NCBI GenBank assembly: GCA_018654745.1
Contig: JABILA010000109.1
Span: 1-42,022 of the forward strand
Reading direction: 5' to 3'
Source of the DNA: Alphaproteobacteria bacterium
GTDB lineage: Bacteria; Pseudomonadota; Alphaproteobacteria; UBA2966
Length of the DNA stretch: 42,022 bases
Shown in pieces: positions 15,241-23,680 of this stretch (position 1 is its first letter; every line of letters begins with the position of its first letter). The notes under the pieces were generated by a model that was given only the letters and a program-made list of their open reading frames with translations, was not told the DNA's origin and searched no databases. The position numbers and the translations under genes were made by a program.

Positions 15241-16619
15241 TTTGGGAACCCGATATCACGGATCGCACTGGTCCCCGCTATGAAGCTATTGCGGATGCAA
15301 TTGCCGAGGCCATTACCGCCGATGAACTTGCGTCCGGCGAAAAACTCCCCCCCCAACGTGATCTGGCCTGGCGTCTTGGTGTCACGGTCGGCACCATCAG
15401 CCGGGCGTATCGCCTCGCCCATGATCGCGGCCTGGTCACAGGCGAAGTCGGTCGTGGAACTTATGTGGCGCCACCCGGCGATCTCGGTGACGAAGTTGTG
15501 CCGTCGCCGCCCGAGAATTTTGTTAATCTGTCGCGTAATTACTATCCGCCCTCGCCAAGACTGGGCGACGCTTTCAGCGACGCCTTGAAGACTCTGGCCG
15601 TTCGTCCGGGCCGGGAACGCCTTTTGTCCTACATGCCCTCCGCTGGACATATCGACCACCGACAGGCCGGGGTGAAGTGGGTCAGGCGTGTAGGTCTGGA
15701 TGCAGACCCGGATAATGTTGTTTTGCTCGGCGGCACCCAACAAGGATTAACCGCCGCCCTGCGCGCCCTCGCCAAGCCTGGCGACACGGTTTTGTCGGAA
15801 GAGCTTTCCTATATGGGTCTTGAGATGGCGGCGACAAATGCCGGTTTGAAGATGGCCGGTGTCGAGATGGATGACGAGGGTATGCGCCCGGACAGTCTGC
15901 GGACCATGGCCATACGCACCGGTGCCCGGATCGTTTTCACGGTGCCAACGCTGCACAATCCGACCGCTGCCATCATGAGTACCCGACGCCGCCAGGAAAT
16001 CATTGCAGTGGCCCGTGATCTTGAACTGATCATCGTCGAAGATGATGTTTATGGTTACCTGATTGAAGACCGCCCACCAACAATAGCTGCCCTCGCCCCG
16101 GAACGAACGATATATCTTAGTGGCCTTTCCAAATCCGTTGCCTCAGGCCTGCGTGTCGCCTGGGCTGTGGCCCCGCGTGAGATTTGCGACAAATTGACGA
16201 CAGCGATTTTCAGCCTGACGGTCGCCCAACCCGGCATAAATCCGGAAATTGCGAAAATGTGGATCGACAACGGTGTGGCAGATGATGTTATCCGCTGGCA
16301 GCGCAAGGAAGTCGGCGCCCGTCACGCCATCGCCAGTGAGATATTTGCCGACCTCGAATTCAAGGCCCACCCCGCCGCCTACCACATTTTTCTGCATTTG
16401 CCGTCGCCCTGGCGCGCCCAGGAATTTGCCGAAGCAGCCCGGGCCCGGGGTTACGGGATTGTGCCTGCGGACACCTTCGCCGTTGATCGCACACCCACGC
16501 CCCACGCCGTGCGCATTTCCCTGTGTGACCCCCGTAATCACGATACCTTGCGCCAGGCCCTGACCGTAGTCCGCGACCTCGCAACTTCTGGTCGCCAGCC
16601 CCAGACACATGTGATCTAA
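15234..16619 (+). CDS. MocR-type regulator (GntR winged helix + aminotransferase-like domain)
   Basis: This 461-residue protein has an N-terminal GntR winged helix (about 15-80: SGEKLPPQRDLAWRLGVTVG, VTGEVGRGTYV) fused to a fold-type-I aminotransferase-like domain (about 100-450). The latter has LGGTQQGLTAALRA, the EDDVYGYL cofactor region and the PLP Lys in LSGLSKSVASGLRVAW. MocR proteins sense PLP or PLP-amino-acid adducts and usually regulate a divergent gene, here the DUF1127 gene. No ribosome site precedes ATG 15234, and a perfect inverted repeat spans the start codon, which suggests tight autoregulation. Confidence 0.92.
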   Translation: MTIWEPDITDRTGPRYEAIADAIAEAITADELASGEKLPPQRDLAWRLGVTVGTISRAYRLAHDRGLVTGEVGRGTYVAPPGDLGDEVVPSPPENFVNLSRNYYPPSPRLGDAFSDALKTLAVRPGRERLLSYMPSAGHIDHRQAGVKWVRRVGLDADPDNVVLLGGTQQGLTAALRALAKPGDTVLSEELSYMGLEMAATNAGLKMAGVEMDDEGMRPDSLRTMAIRTGARIVFTVPTLHNPTAAIMSTRRRQEIIAVARDLELIIVEDDVYGYLIEDRPPTIAALAPERTIYLSGLSKSVASGLRVAWAVAPREICDKLTTAIFSLTVAQPGINPEIAKMWIDNGVADDVIRWQRKEVGARHAIASEIFADLEFKAHPAAYHIFLHLPSPWRAQEFAEAARARGYGIVPADTFAVDRTPTPHAVRISLCDPRNHDTLRQALTVVRDLATSGRQPQTHVI

Positions 16620-16652
16620 GGCATTTCAAGCTTTTATTAAACTGCCCCGGGG

Positions 16653-18056
16653 TCAGGCGTCCCCGTTACAAAGCCGCGCCGCTGCACGACCGGCCATGCG
16701 CCCCAGGGTCACAGCCGTCAGCAAACCATTGCCGGATAGATAACCCCAGTCAGAAGGTCCGGAGACACCGCGGGCTGCACCACCACCGGCGAACAGGTTG
16801 GGCAAGACACGACCATCTTCACGCATGACCTGAGCCTGATCATTGACCTTCAATCCGCCCTGCGTGTGGAACAATGATCCCGTCACCTTCACGGCGTAAT
16901 ATGGGGCTTCCAGGCCGGGCATGGTGGTGAAGTCCCTGCCAAATTCGTCTTTGCCCTGACCTGCTGCCAGAGCTGCGATATCGGCCATGGTCGCCAGCAA
17001 ATCATCTTTCGGCAAATCCGTGATCGCGACCAGATCGTCAAGGGTGTCGGCCCTGCGAATGGCATCAGATTTGATGGCCTGGCGGAAGTCTTCGAAATCC
17101 AGGCCACCGTCGTAAATGCGCTGATCAAAGATATTCCAGGCAATACTGCCTGGCTGTGCGGTGACAATCCGGCCCTGTTCGGAATAGCCCAGATGCTCAT
17201 TGGAAAAGCGCTTGCCCTCCCTGTTCACCTGAATGCCACCGCGCATCATCAAGGCCCAACTGATCAAAATACCATGGGGATGTGCAACCGAGCCATGCCC
17301 CTGGTAAGCGCCGAGATCTGCTGTCGCCGCCCCCAGTTCCTCACCCCAGGTAATCGCTTCGCCCTGATTACCCATATGCCCGAAATAGTTGGCATCGGTC
17401 ATCTCAGGGATCAACCGCGCAAGCATCTCCGGATTACCGCCAAAACCATTGCAGGCGAGGATCAGGGCTTTGCAGCCAAGTTTTTCGTTTGTCCCGTCTG
17501 GCCGCAGCAAGCGCAATCCGCCAATCATGCCGTGATCGTCGGCATAAAGATCGACAACCTGTGCTTCGGTCATGATATCGATGCCTGCTGTTTCCGCTGC
17601 CTGACTGAAATTGCCGATCAGATCAGCGCCCGTTCTTGAAACCGGTGCATGCATGCGCAGCTCGCGGTGGTTGGGATATAAAAAACCTTCGACCAGGGTC
17701 AGCTCAATCGCGTGCTGATCGACCAGCCAGTCAATTGTCGGACCGGATTCGGCAACAATTGTCCGGACCATGTCTTCGTCGGTTTCGCCGTGCGCCTTGG
17801 ACAGAATGTCGGCGGTCATAATCTCGATACTGTCGGAGACGCCAGCCGCCGCCTGAATGCGGGTCTCGCAGGCCGGGATCATACCGGATGACAAGGCGGT
17901 TGAGCCCTGGGGCACGGCATCACGCTCCAGCACCAGAACCTCAACCCCTGCATCTGCAACCATCAGGGCTGCGGTCAGACCACAGGCGCCGGCACCGATG
18001 ACGACAACGGGCACAGTAACATCAAATGTTTCACCGGATAGGGGCAGAACGGGCAT
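16653..18056 (-). CDS. FAD-dependent oxidoreductase (fumarate reductase/ketosteroid dehydrogenase-like)
   Basis: This 467-residue flavoprotein has the dinucleotide-binding VVVIGAGACGLTAAL motif (about 18-32) and LVLERD, plus a C-terminal FAD segment (LPNLFAGGGAARGVSG, YLSGNGLLTAVTLG). It belongs to the FAD_binding_2 family, whose members reduce or dehydrogenate C=C bonds next to a carboxylate or ketone. It lacks a signal peptide or haem motif, so it is likely cytoplasmic. It is last in a four-gene operon, 7 bp after the lyase gene, and could reduce or oxidise an unsaturated dicarboxylate feeding the hydratase/lyase steps. The substrate is unproven. Confidence 0.85.
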   Translation of the reverse strand: MPVLPLSGETFDVTVPVVVIGAGACGLTAALMVADAGVEVLVLERDAVPQGSTALSSGMIPACETRIQAAAGVSDSIEIMTADILSKAHGETDEDMVRTIVAESGPTIDWLVDQHAIELTLVEGFLYPNHRELRMHAPVSRTGADLIGNFSQAAETAGIDIMTEAQVVDLYADDHGMIGGLRLLRPDGTNEKLGCKALILACNGFGGNPEMLARLIPEMTDANYFGHMGNQGEAITWGEELGAATADLGAYQGHGSVAHPHGILISWALMMRGGIQVNREGKRFSNEHLGYSEQGRIVTAQPGSIAWNIFDQRIYDGGLDFEDFRQAIKSDAIRRADTLDDLVAITDLPKDDLLATMADIAALAAGQGKDEFGRDFTTMPGLEAPYYAVKVTGSLFHTQGGLKVNDQAQVMREDGRVLPNLFAGGGAARGVSGPSDWGYLSGNGLLTAVTLGRMAGRAAARLCNGDA

Positions 18057-18063
18057 GGTTCAA

Positions 18064-18951
18064 TCACTTTTTGGTTTTGAAATTTTCCGCATCATAGCGC
18101 CCACCATCGTCAAGCATCTGGTCGGTGCCAAGCAAGTCGTTCAGTTGTGTGACGTCCAGCATGCGGTCCCTGAAGGGTTCGTTCCAGCCAGTGGCCTTCA
18201 GGTTGGCAAAATAATCCTGTTCCATGCGCGCCCTCGCCCGAACCAGACCGCCCGGGAAAATAACAACCTTGTAGCCCATATCCTGCAAGGACTGCGCGTC
18301 GTGCATCGGCGTCAGGCCACCTTCCACCATATTCGCCAACAAAGGTATCCGGCCCTTGAAGTGACTGGTGAGGATTTTCATCTGATCAATATCTTGCGGG
18401 GCTTCGATGAACAGAATGTCTGCACCGGCCTCCACAAACATCTCGGCCCGGTCCATGGCGGCGGAAAAGCCTTCGACCGCGATGGCGTCTGTTCGTGCAA
18501 TGATCAGGGTTTCTTCACTGAGTCGGGCGTCGGTTGCCGCCTTGATCTTGCCCACCACTTCTTCCGGGGCGACCAGAAGTTTGCCCTTTAGATGGCCGCA
18601 GCGTTTGGGCATGCTCTGGTCTTCGATCTGCAAGGCGTTTGCGCCACAGCGTTCAAACAAACGCACGGTGCGTTGCACATTCAGCGCATTGCCAAAACCG
18701 GTATCGGCATCAACGATCAAAGGCATGTCCACCCGCTCACGGATCGTCAGCACAGTTTCGGCCACTTCGTTCATGCTGACCAGCCCAATGTCGGGACGGC
18801 CAAAACGACAATAGGCGATGCTGGCGCCGGACAGATAAGCGGACTGGAAACCGGCGCGTTCAGCACTGGTCGCGCTGAACGCATCATAGATGCCCGGTGC
18901 GACAACAATGTCATCAGCTGCCAGTTGTTTTGAAAGAGTTGGGTAGGTCAT
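18064..18951 (-). CDS. isocitrate lyase/PEP mutase superfamily lyase (dimethylmalate/methylisocitrate lyase-like)
   Basis: This 295-residue TIM-barrel enzyme shows the superfamily landmarks YLSGASIA (40-47), the Mg-binding DADTGFG (Asp81, Asp83), and IEDQSMPKRCGH (109-120), whose KRCGH loop carries the catalytic Cys118 of lyase members. The reaction would be retro-aldol or Claisen cleavage of a 2-hydroxy di- or tricarboxylate to pyruvate/oxoacid plus an acid. Its start overlaps the stop of the aconitase-like small subunit. That adjacency favours 2,3-dimethylmalate lyase-like chemistry (hydration, then cleavage). Oxaloacetate decarboxylase and methylisocitrate lyase are alternatives. Confidence 0.85.
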   Translation of the reverse strand: MTYPTLSKQLAADDIVVAPGIYDAFSATSAERAGFQSAYLSGASIAYCRFGRPDIGLVSMNEVAETVLTIRERVDMPLIVDADTGFGNALNVQRTVRLFERCGANALQIEDQSMPKRCGHLKGKLLVAPEEVVGKIKAATDARLSEETLIIARTDAIAVEGFSAAMDRAEMFVEAGADILFIEAPQDIDQMKILTSHFKGRIPLLANMVEGGLTPMHDAQSLQDMGYKVVIFPGGLVRARARMEQDYFANLKATGWNEPFRDRMLDVTQLNDLLGTDQMLDDGGRYDAENFKTKK

Positions 18952-19478
18952 TTTATCCCCGTTTCTTTGCCAGGATTTGTTTGCGCCAGTCGTCGCTCAA
19001 GCCAGGGCACAAGGCCACCGGCTGAAATCATCTCAAGCAGGTGCGGCGGAACCGGTTCGCAATCCCAGCTATCGCCAGTCGTCAGATTGCTGATTTTTCC
19101 GGCTTCGCCGTCAACAACCACGCGGTCGTCAGGCCCTACCGTTACATCTGCGGAGGAGACCACAGCCAGCAAACCAAAATTCAATGCGTTGCGATAAAAG
19201 ATGCCGCCAAAGGATTTTGCGACCACGGCCTTGATACCAAGTATCGTCAGAACCTGCGCCGCCTGTTCACGGGAGGAGCCAATGCCGAAGTTGGATCCGG
19301 CAACAACAACGTCTCCTGCCCGGGCACCAGAGGCAAATGCAGGATCAACGGTTTCCAGGCAGTGCGCCGCCAGTTCTTCCATCGACCCTTTCATATACAG
19401 GCCGGGGGCCAGTACGTCGGTATCGACATCGTCGCCAAATATCCAGGCCCGACCGCCCTTTGATGTTTGCGCGGTCAT
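18948..19478 (-). CDS. aconitase-family hydratase/isomerase, small (swivel) subunit
   Basis: This 176-residue LeuD-like swivel domain has the GDDVDTDVLAPG N-terminal motif, the substrate-binding GSNFGIGSSREQA loop and KSFGGIFYRNALNFGLL. It pairs with the large subunit encoded just upstream (4-bp overlap) and overlaps the lyase start downstream (4 bp). Leucine-pathway isopropylmalate isomerase is possible, but the lyase and flavoprotein neighbours argue for a catabolic hydratase such as dimethylmaleate hydratase. Confidence 0.88.
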   Translation of the reverse strand: MTAQTSKGGRAWIFGDDVDTDVLAPGLYMKGSMEELAAHCLETVDPAFASGARAGDVVVAGSNFGIGSSREQAAQVLTILGIKAVVAKSFGGIFYRNALNFGLLAVVSSADVTVGPDDRVVVDGEAGKISNLTTGDSWDCEPVPPHLLEMISAGGLVPWLERRLAQTNPGKETGIK

Positions 19479-20755
19479 TCGCCATCTCCGGCAAGGTATT
19501 TACGTGGGTCAGCGATGTGCCCGGCAACGGCTGCTGCTGCCACAGTGTAGGGCGAGGCGAGATAAACGTTTGAATTGACCGGCCCCATACGACCCTTGAA
19601 ATTACGCGCGGTGGAGGCAATACAGGTTTCGTTTTCGGACAGGACCCCTGCGCCATAACCGGCACAGGCACCACATCCCGAAGGCATCAAAATAGCACCA
19701 GCGGCAGTCAAGGTTGCGAGCGTTCCATCGGCGGCGGCTTCGGCTGTTGTCCGGGTTGAAGCCGGAGCGATCAGCAAGCGTACGTTTGAGGCCACGGTTC
19801 GACCTTCCAGCACACGTGCTGCCATTTTCAAATCTTCCAACTTGGCACCCGTGCAGGCCCCGATATAGGCCTGGTGGATGTTCTGCCCGGTATGGTTTTC
19901 AACGCCGGAAGAATTTGCAGGACTGTGTGGAGCTGCGACCTGAGGTGTCAGTTCGGTGGCCTTGAATTCGTGGACTGCGAGATAATCGGCATCGTCATCC
20001 CCTTGCCATGACGCATAGTCACCGGGATCACCTCCTGCGGCGCGGACATAGTCAGCCGTCTTTTCATCAGCGGCAATAATCCCTGTCTGGGCCCCCAGTT
20101 CCGCTGCCATGTTGCACAAGGTGAGGCGTTCCGGCATGGGCAAGGCCGAGATCGTGTCCCCGGCATATTCAACAACCTGATAATCACCGCCACCCATGCC
20201 CAGGCGGGCACAAGCTGCCAGCATCATATCCTTGGCGGAAATGCCGTCTGCCAGCTCACCCGTCCAGTTTATTTTGATCGTGCCAGGGACCCGGATCCAG
20301 GTTTCACCGGTGACCAGAACCCCGGCCATATCGGTCGCCCCGACGCCAAACATGAAACAGCCCACTGCGCCGCCGGACGGCGAATGGCTGTCGCCACCGA
20401 CAACAAACATGCCAGGAGACAGATGGCCATTTTCCTGCAGCACCACATGGCAAATGCCCTGCATATCGTGAAAGTTTGATACACCGTTGGCCGCCACCCA
20501 TTTTCGGGTCGTATCGAGAATTCGGGCACTTTCGGCATCGACGGCTGGCACATAGTGATCTGTCACAACGACCACGCGATCCGTATCCCAGACCTTTGCC
20601 CCCAGGCGCTCCAATATCGGTGCAACCCGCCGTGGGCCACCGGAATCGTGCATCATGGCCAGATCCACCCGACAGGTCACGATCTCACCCGCCGTTACCG
20701 ACGCCTGCCCTGCTGCTTTGGCAATAATCTTCTCAGCCAGTGTGCGCCCTGCCAC
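19475..20755 (-). CDS. aconitase-family hydratase/isomerase, large Fe-S subunit
   Basis: This 426-residue LeuC-like catalytic subunit binds a [4Fe-4S] cluster. Ligands are visible as Cys301 (IGACTGAK) and Cys361/Cys364 (SGCGACAG). GGDSHSPSGGAVGCF (120-133) and the C-terminal NFKGRMG substrate motif are intact. The expected reaction is stereospecific dehydration/hydration of a hydroxy dicarboxylate. It starts with GTG at 20755 preceded by GGAG (7 nt); an overlapping out-of-frame ATG is rejected. It is the first gene of the hydratase-lyase-flavoprotein operon and divergent from the decarboxylase operon. Length and motifs fit the family; the substrate is inferred only from neighbours. Confidence 0.88.
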   Translation of the reverse strand: MAGRTLAEKIIAKAAGQASVTAGEIVTCRVDLAMMHDSGGPRRVAPILERLGAKVWDTDRVVVVTDHYVPAVDAESARILDTTRKWVAANGVSNFHDMQGICHVVLQENGHLSPGMFVVGGDSHSPSGGAVGCFMFGVGATDMAGVLVTGETWIRVPGTIKINWTGELADGISAKDMMLAACARLGMGGGDYQVVEYAGDTISALPMPERLTLCNMAAELGAQTGIIAADEKTADYVRAAGGDPGDYASWQGDDDADYLAVHEFKATELTPQVAAPHSPANSSGVENHTGQNIHQAYIGACTGAKLEDLKMAARVLEGRTVASNVRLLIAPASTRTTAEAAADGTLATLTAAGAILMPSGCGACAGYGAGVLSENETCIASTARNFKGRMGPVNSNVYLASPYTVAAAAVAGHIADPRKYLAGDGE

Positions 20756-20776
20756 TGCATACTCCAGATCAGTTTT

Positions 20777-20798
20777 AATGATATAAAACTATATCATT
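20777..20798. promoter_or_regulatory. AATGATATA palindrome in divergent promoter region
   Basis: Perfect 9-bp arms AATGATATA / TATATCATT are separated by AAAC, 22 bp upstream of the hydratase start and about 85 bp before the decarboxylase start. GATATA/TATATC arms recur at 34457-34477, and one half-site (TATATCA, 26638-26644) lies upstream of the GntR gene. It is a probable operator for a dimeric regulator, with the nearby GntR as candidate. Confidence 0.55.
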
Positions 20799-20883
20799 TA
20801 AAAAAACCTTGTCCATGCTCTTTGCCTTCGCACTTTCCTCCCTCAATATCATGCTGAACCAGGGTGCGCAGGGAAAGAAAGAA

Positions 20884-22272
20884 ATGAGTCAGAGCGAAAG
20901 ACAAGGTTTGCTGCGGGACACCGCCGACCGCGCTGCCCGGTACCTTGAGACACTGGATAAGCGAGCCGTTGCGGCTGATCCGGACTCCGTCAAAACCTTG
21001 CGGGATAATCTGGAGACGGATTTACCCCTGACAGGTCAACAAGACGATCACATCATTGATTTTCTGGACACCTATGGCGGGCCGGCAACCGTCGCCAGTG
21101 CGGCCGGGCGCTATTTTGGCTTTGTTACGGGTGGTGCCTTGCCGGCTTCCCTCGCGGCCAACTGGTTGGCCAACTGCTGGGATCAGAACGGATTTTCGTC
21201 TGTCAGTTCCCCGGCCCTGGCAGCTTTCGAAGACACGGCTTTGCGCTGGTTAAAACAGGCACTGGGTTTGCCTGCCCCTGCTGGTGGTGCCCTGGTCACA
21301 GGTGCAACGCTTGCCAACTTCACCTGTCTGGCAGCGGCACGACACAAGGTACTGAAAGACGCGGGCTGGGACGTCGAAGCGAAAGGCTTGTTTGGTGCGC
21401 CGGAAATTACCGTTATTGTCGGCGAGGAAGTCCATTCAACCGTCTACAAGGTTTTGGCCATGCTGGGTCTGGGCCGGGATCGTGTCCTGAAATTACCGGT
21501 GGACGAACAGGGGCGCATCCTGTCCCGTGACCTGCCGACACTCAATGGTCCGACAATCCTTTGTTTGCAGGCTGGAAATGTGAATTCGGGCGGCTTTGAT
21601 CCGGCCAGCGATCTTGTCCCCTGGGCACAGGCCGCTGGTGCCTGGGTGCATGTCGACGGAGCCTTCGGATTGTGGGCAGCGGTCAGTGATGATCACAAAC
21701 ATCTGGTTGCAGGTTTTGCCGACGCTGATTCATGGGCCACCGATGCCCATAAATGGCTAAACGTGCCCTATGACAATGGTGTCGCCATCGTGCGTGATTC
21801 GGATGCCCTGCATCAGGCCATGGCCATCAGTGCGGCCTATCTGCCGCCAGGCGCAACACGTGATGCCATTGAATATACACCCGACAGTTCTCGTCGTGCG
21901 CGGGGTGTGGATATCTGGGCCGCCCTGCAATCACTGGGGCAACAAGGCTTGTCTGAATTGATCGGACGCAACTGCCGTCAGGCAAAAACCATGGCAGAGG
22001 AATTACAAAAAGCGGGGGCAACCATCCTGAATGACGTGGTCCTGAACCAGGTTGTTTTTGCCTTCGACGATGATGATACGACAAACCGGGTTATTCAGTT
22101 TGTGCAGGAAGATGGTACGTGCTGGTGTGGCGGTACGTCATGGCGTGGCATGGCCGCCATGCGGATCAGTGTCAGTTCATGGGCGACCACAGATGAAGAT
22201 ATAACCTTGAGTGCCGCGGCGATTGTCCGGGCTCTGGATCGCGCGCATCAGTCGGAGGCAGCGTCGACATGA
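20884..22272 (+). CDS. group II PLP-dependent decarboxylase
   Basis: This ~462-residue enzyme of the aromatic-amino-acid/glutamate decarboxylase family has a cofactor-stacking His184 (EEVHSTVYK), PLP-binding Asp258 (VHVDGAFGLW) and Schiff-base Lys290 (TDAHKWLNVPYD). Members decarboxylate amino acids to amines; some catalyse oxidative deamination or aldehyde synthesis. ATG at 20884 with purine-rich GGAAAGAAAGAA upstream is preferred; an in-frame TTG at 20809 lies in the promoter. It overlaps the next gene by 4 bp (ATGA). The linkage to isomerase-like genes suggests breakdown of an amino-acid-derived compound. Confidence 0.88.
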   Translation: MSQSERQGLLRDTADRAARYLETLDKRAVAADPDSVKTLRDNLETDLPLTGQQDDHIIDFLDTYGGPATVASAAGRYFGFVTGGALPASLAANWLANCWDQNGFSSVSSPALAAFEDTALRWLKQALGLPAPAGGALVTGATLANFTCLAAARHKVLKDAGWDVEAKGLFGAPEITVIVGEEVHSTVYKVLAMLGLGRDRVLKLPVDEQGRILSRDLPTLNGPTILCLQAGNVNSGGFDPASDLVPWAQAAGAWVHVDGAFGLWAAVSDDHKHLVAGFADADSWATDAHKWLNVPYDNGVAIVRDSDALHQAMAISAAYLPPGATRDAIEYTPDSSRRARGVDIWAALQSLGQQGLSELIGRNCRQAKTMAEELQKAGATILNDVVLNQVVFAFDDDDTTNRVIQFVQEDGTCWCGGTSWRGMAAMRISVSSWATTDEDITLSAAAIVRALDRAHQSEAAST

Positions 22273-22922
22273 CCCTCAAGGCTCATCTCTATCTGTCGGT
22301 GCGAAACCCCAATTCGTATTTCGCAGCGCGGCAATATCATCAATTGCAACAGAGCCACGATATCGATATTGAAGTTCGCACAGTCTATCCCCTGGCTATC
22401 CGCTACCCGGAATATTTTGAAAAAAATTCGCCCTTGTGGATACCGTATCTGATCCGAGATTGTCATCGTTATGCAGAATTCATGGGGATGGGTTTCGGCC
22501 TGCCAAAACCGGACCCGATCGTCCAGAACCTGGAAACCCTGGAGATATCAAGCGAACAACCCTACATTTTTCGCCTCGCCCGATTGCTGCAATTGTCGAC
22601 AGAACAAGGTGCCGGTCTGGCGTTCGCTGATCATCTGTTGTCACTCATATGGGATGGCCAGACAACGGACTGGGATCAGGGTGACCATCTGGCCAGGGTG
22701 GCGCGTGCGGCGGGTCTTGATCTTGCGGAACTTGATCGGCAAGCAAAGGCCGAAGCCGCTGAGATAGATCAGCGCATTTTTGCCAACCAGGACACACTGC
22801 ATGAGGAAGGCCACTGGTACACACCTTCCCTGGTGTTTAATGGCGAGCTTTTTTTCAGTGAATCGCGATATGATCTGGCTCTGTGGCGGCTGGAGCAACA
22901 TGGCCTTTCAAAACGTATCTGA
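22269..22922 (+). CDS. 2-hydroxychromene-2-carboxylate isomerase-like protein (DsbA/GST-kappa fold), diverged
   Basis: This 217-residue thioredoxin-fold protein with an inserted helical domain is a relative of NahD, the glutathione-dependent isomerase of naphthalene breakdown. It aligns along its whole length with the next gene's product: shared VYPLAIR, PLWIPYL, P-PDP, and FNGELFF near the C-terminus. The SPYSY motif that supplies the catalytic Ser is here RNPNSY, so activity is doubtful or altered. The cis-Pro loop is TPS rather than VPT. It is translationally coupled to the decarboxylase and may form a heterodimer with its tandem paralogue. Confidence 0.8.
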   Translation: MTLKAHLYLSVRNPNSYFAARQYHQLQQSHDIDIEVRTVYPLAIRYPEYFEKNSPLWIPYLIRDCHRYAEFMGMGFGLPKPDPIVQNLETLEISSEQPYIFRLARLLQLSTEQGAGLAFADHLLSLIWDGQTTDWDQGDHLARVARAAGLDLAELDRQAKAEAAEIDQRIFANQDTLHEEGHWYTPSLVFNGELFFSESRYDLALWRLEQHGLSKRI

Positions 22923-22951
22923 TCCTTGAACATTCAAAACCGGGAAATCAA

Positions 22952-23602
22952 ATGACTTTACAAGCACAACTATACTGGTCCTTTCGCAGCCCCTATTCCT
23001 ATCTTTCGACCAAACGTTATCGCCAGATTGCCGAGACCTGGGATGTTGAAGTCGAGGTCAAACCGGTCTATCCCATCGCCATTCGAAACCCTGATTTTTT
23101 CAGCGACGTCAATCCTTTGTGGATTCCCTATTTGTTGAAAGACATTTCACGCATTGCCGAGCATGAAGGTCTGGGACTGGCGTTCCCGCGTCCCGACCCT
23201 GTTGTGATGAACAATGAAACCCGCGTGATTTCACCGGACCAGCCACATATCTTCTGGCTCACGCGCTTAGGCGTCGAAGCCGCCAGTCGGGGCAAGGGAC
23301 TGGCTTTTCTCGACGAAGTTTCAAGCTTGATCTGGGGCAGTGGCGTCGATGGCTGGAACGAGGGTGACCACCTGGCGGAAGCAACGGCGCGTGCCGGACT
23401 GGACCTGGCAGAAATGAAAGAGGCCATTGCAGGCCGGGAAGAAAAGCTGGATGAAATAATTGCCCGCAACCAGAAGGACCTTGAAGCCGCCGGTCACTGG
23501 GGTGTGCCGACATTTGTCATCGACGGAGAACCGTTTTTCGGCCAGGACCGCGTTGAGATGGCGTTGTGGCGCATGAAAAAACTGGGTCTCACGAAGCGTT
23601 GA
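22952..23602 (+). CDS. 2-hydroxychromene-2-carboxylate isomerase-like protein (DsbA/GST-kappa fold)
   Basis: About 216 residues and paralogous to the preceding gene. It retains the family's SFRSPYSYL active-site segment with the catalytic Ser, the substrate-domain VYPIAIRNPDFF, PLWIPYLLKD, and the cis-Pro loop GVPTFVIDGEPFFGQDR. It probably binds glutathione and isomerises or transfers an unknown substrate. ATG at 22952 follows GGGAAATCA; an in-frame upstream start at 22883 lies inside the previous gene and is rejected. It shares an operon with the decarboxylase and the kinase downstream. Naphthalene degradation is not implied, since no ring dioxygenase is present. Confidence 0.85.
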   Translation: MTLQAQLYWSFRSPYSYLSTKRYRQIAETWDVEVEVKPVYPIAIRNPDFFSDVNPLWIPYLLKDISRIAEHEGLGLAFPRPDPVVMNNETRVISPDQPHIFWLTRLGVEAASRGKGLAFLDEVSSLIWGSGVDGWNEGDHLAEATARAGLDLAEMKEAIAGREEKLDEIIARNQKDLEAAGHWGVPTFVIDGEPFFGQDRVEMALWRMKKLGLTKR

Positions 23603-23680
23603 AATTCCGGTGGTATTATTTCGTGTATAGTTGAAGTGTGAATATCGGTTGTAACCATGGTTTCCGGACGAGAGGGTTGA

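Noticed and set aside
14846..15268. Longer 140-residue start for the DUF1127 gene
   Set aside because: The extension would cover the operator repeats and the MocR start; the ATG at 15127 has a clear ribosome site and fits the family length.
19475..20755. Leucine biosynthesis leuCD
   Set aside because: The pair is in one operon with a lyase and a flavoprotein and away from leuA/leuB; a catabolic hydratase is the better reading, though not proven.
22269..23602. Naphthalene degradation pathway
   Set aside because: Isomerase-like and DHDPS-like genes are in different operons and no ring-hydroxylating dioxygenase or salicylate genes occur.
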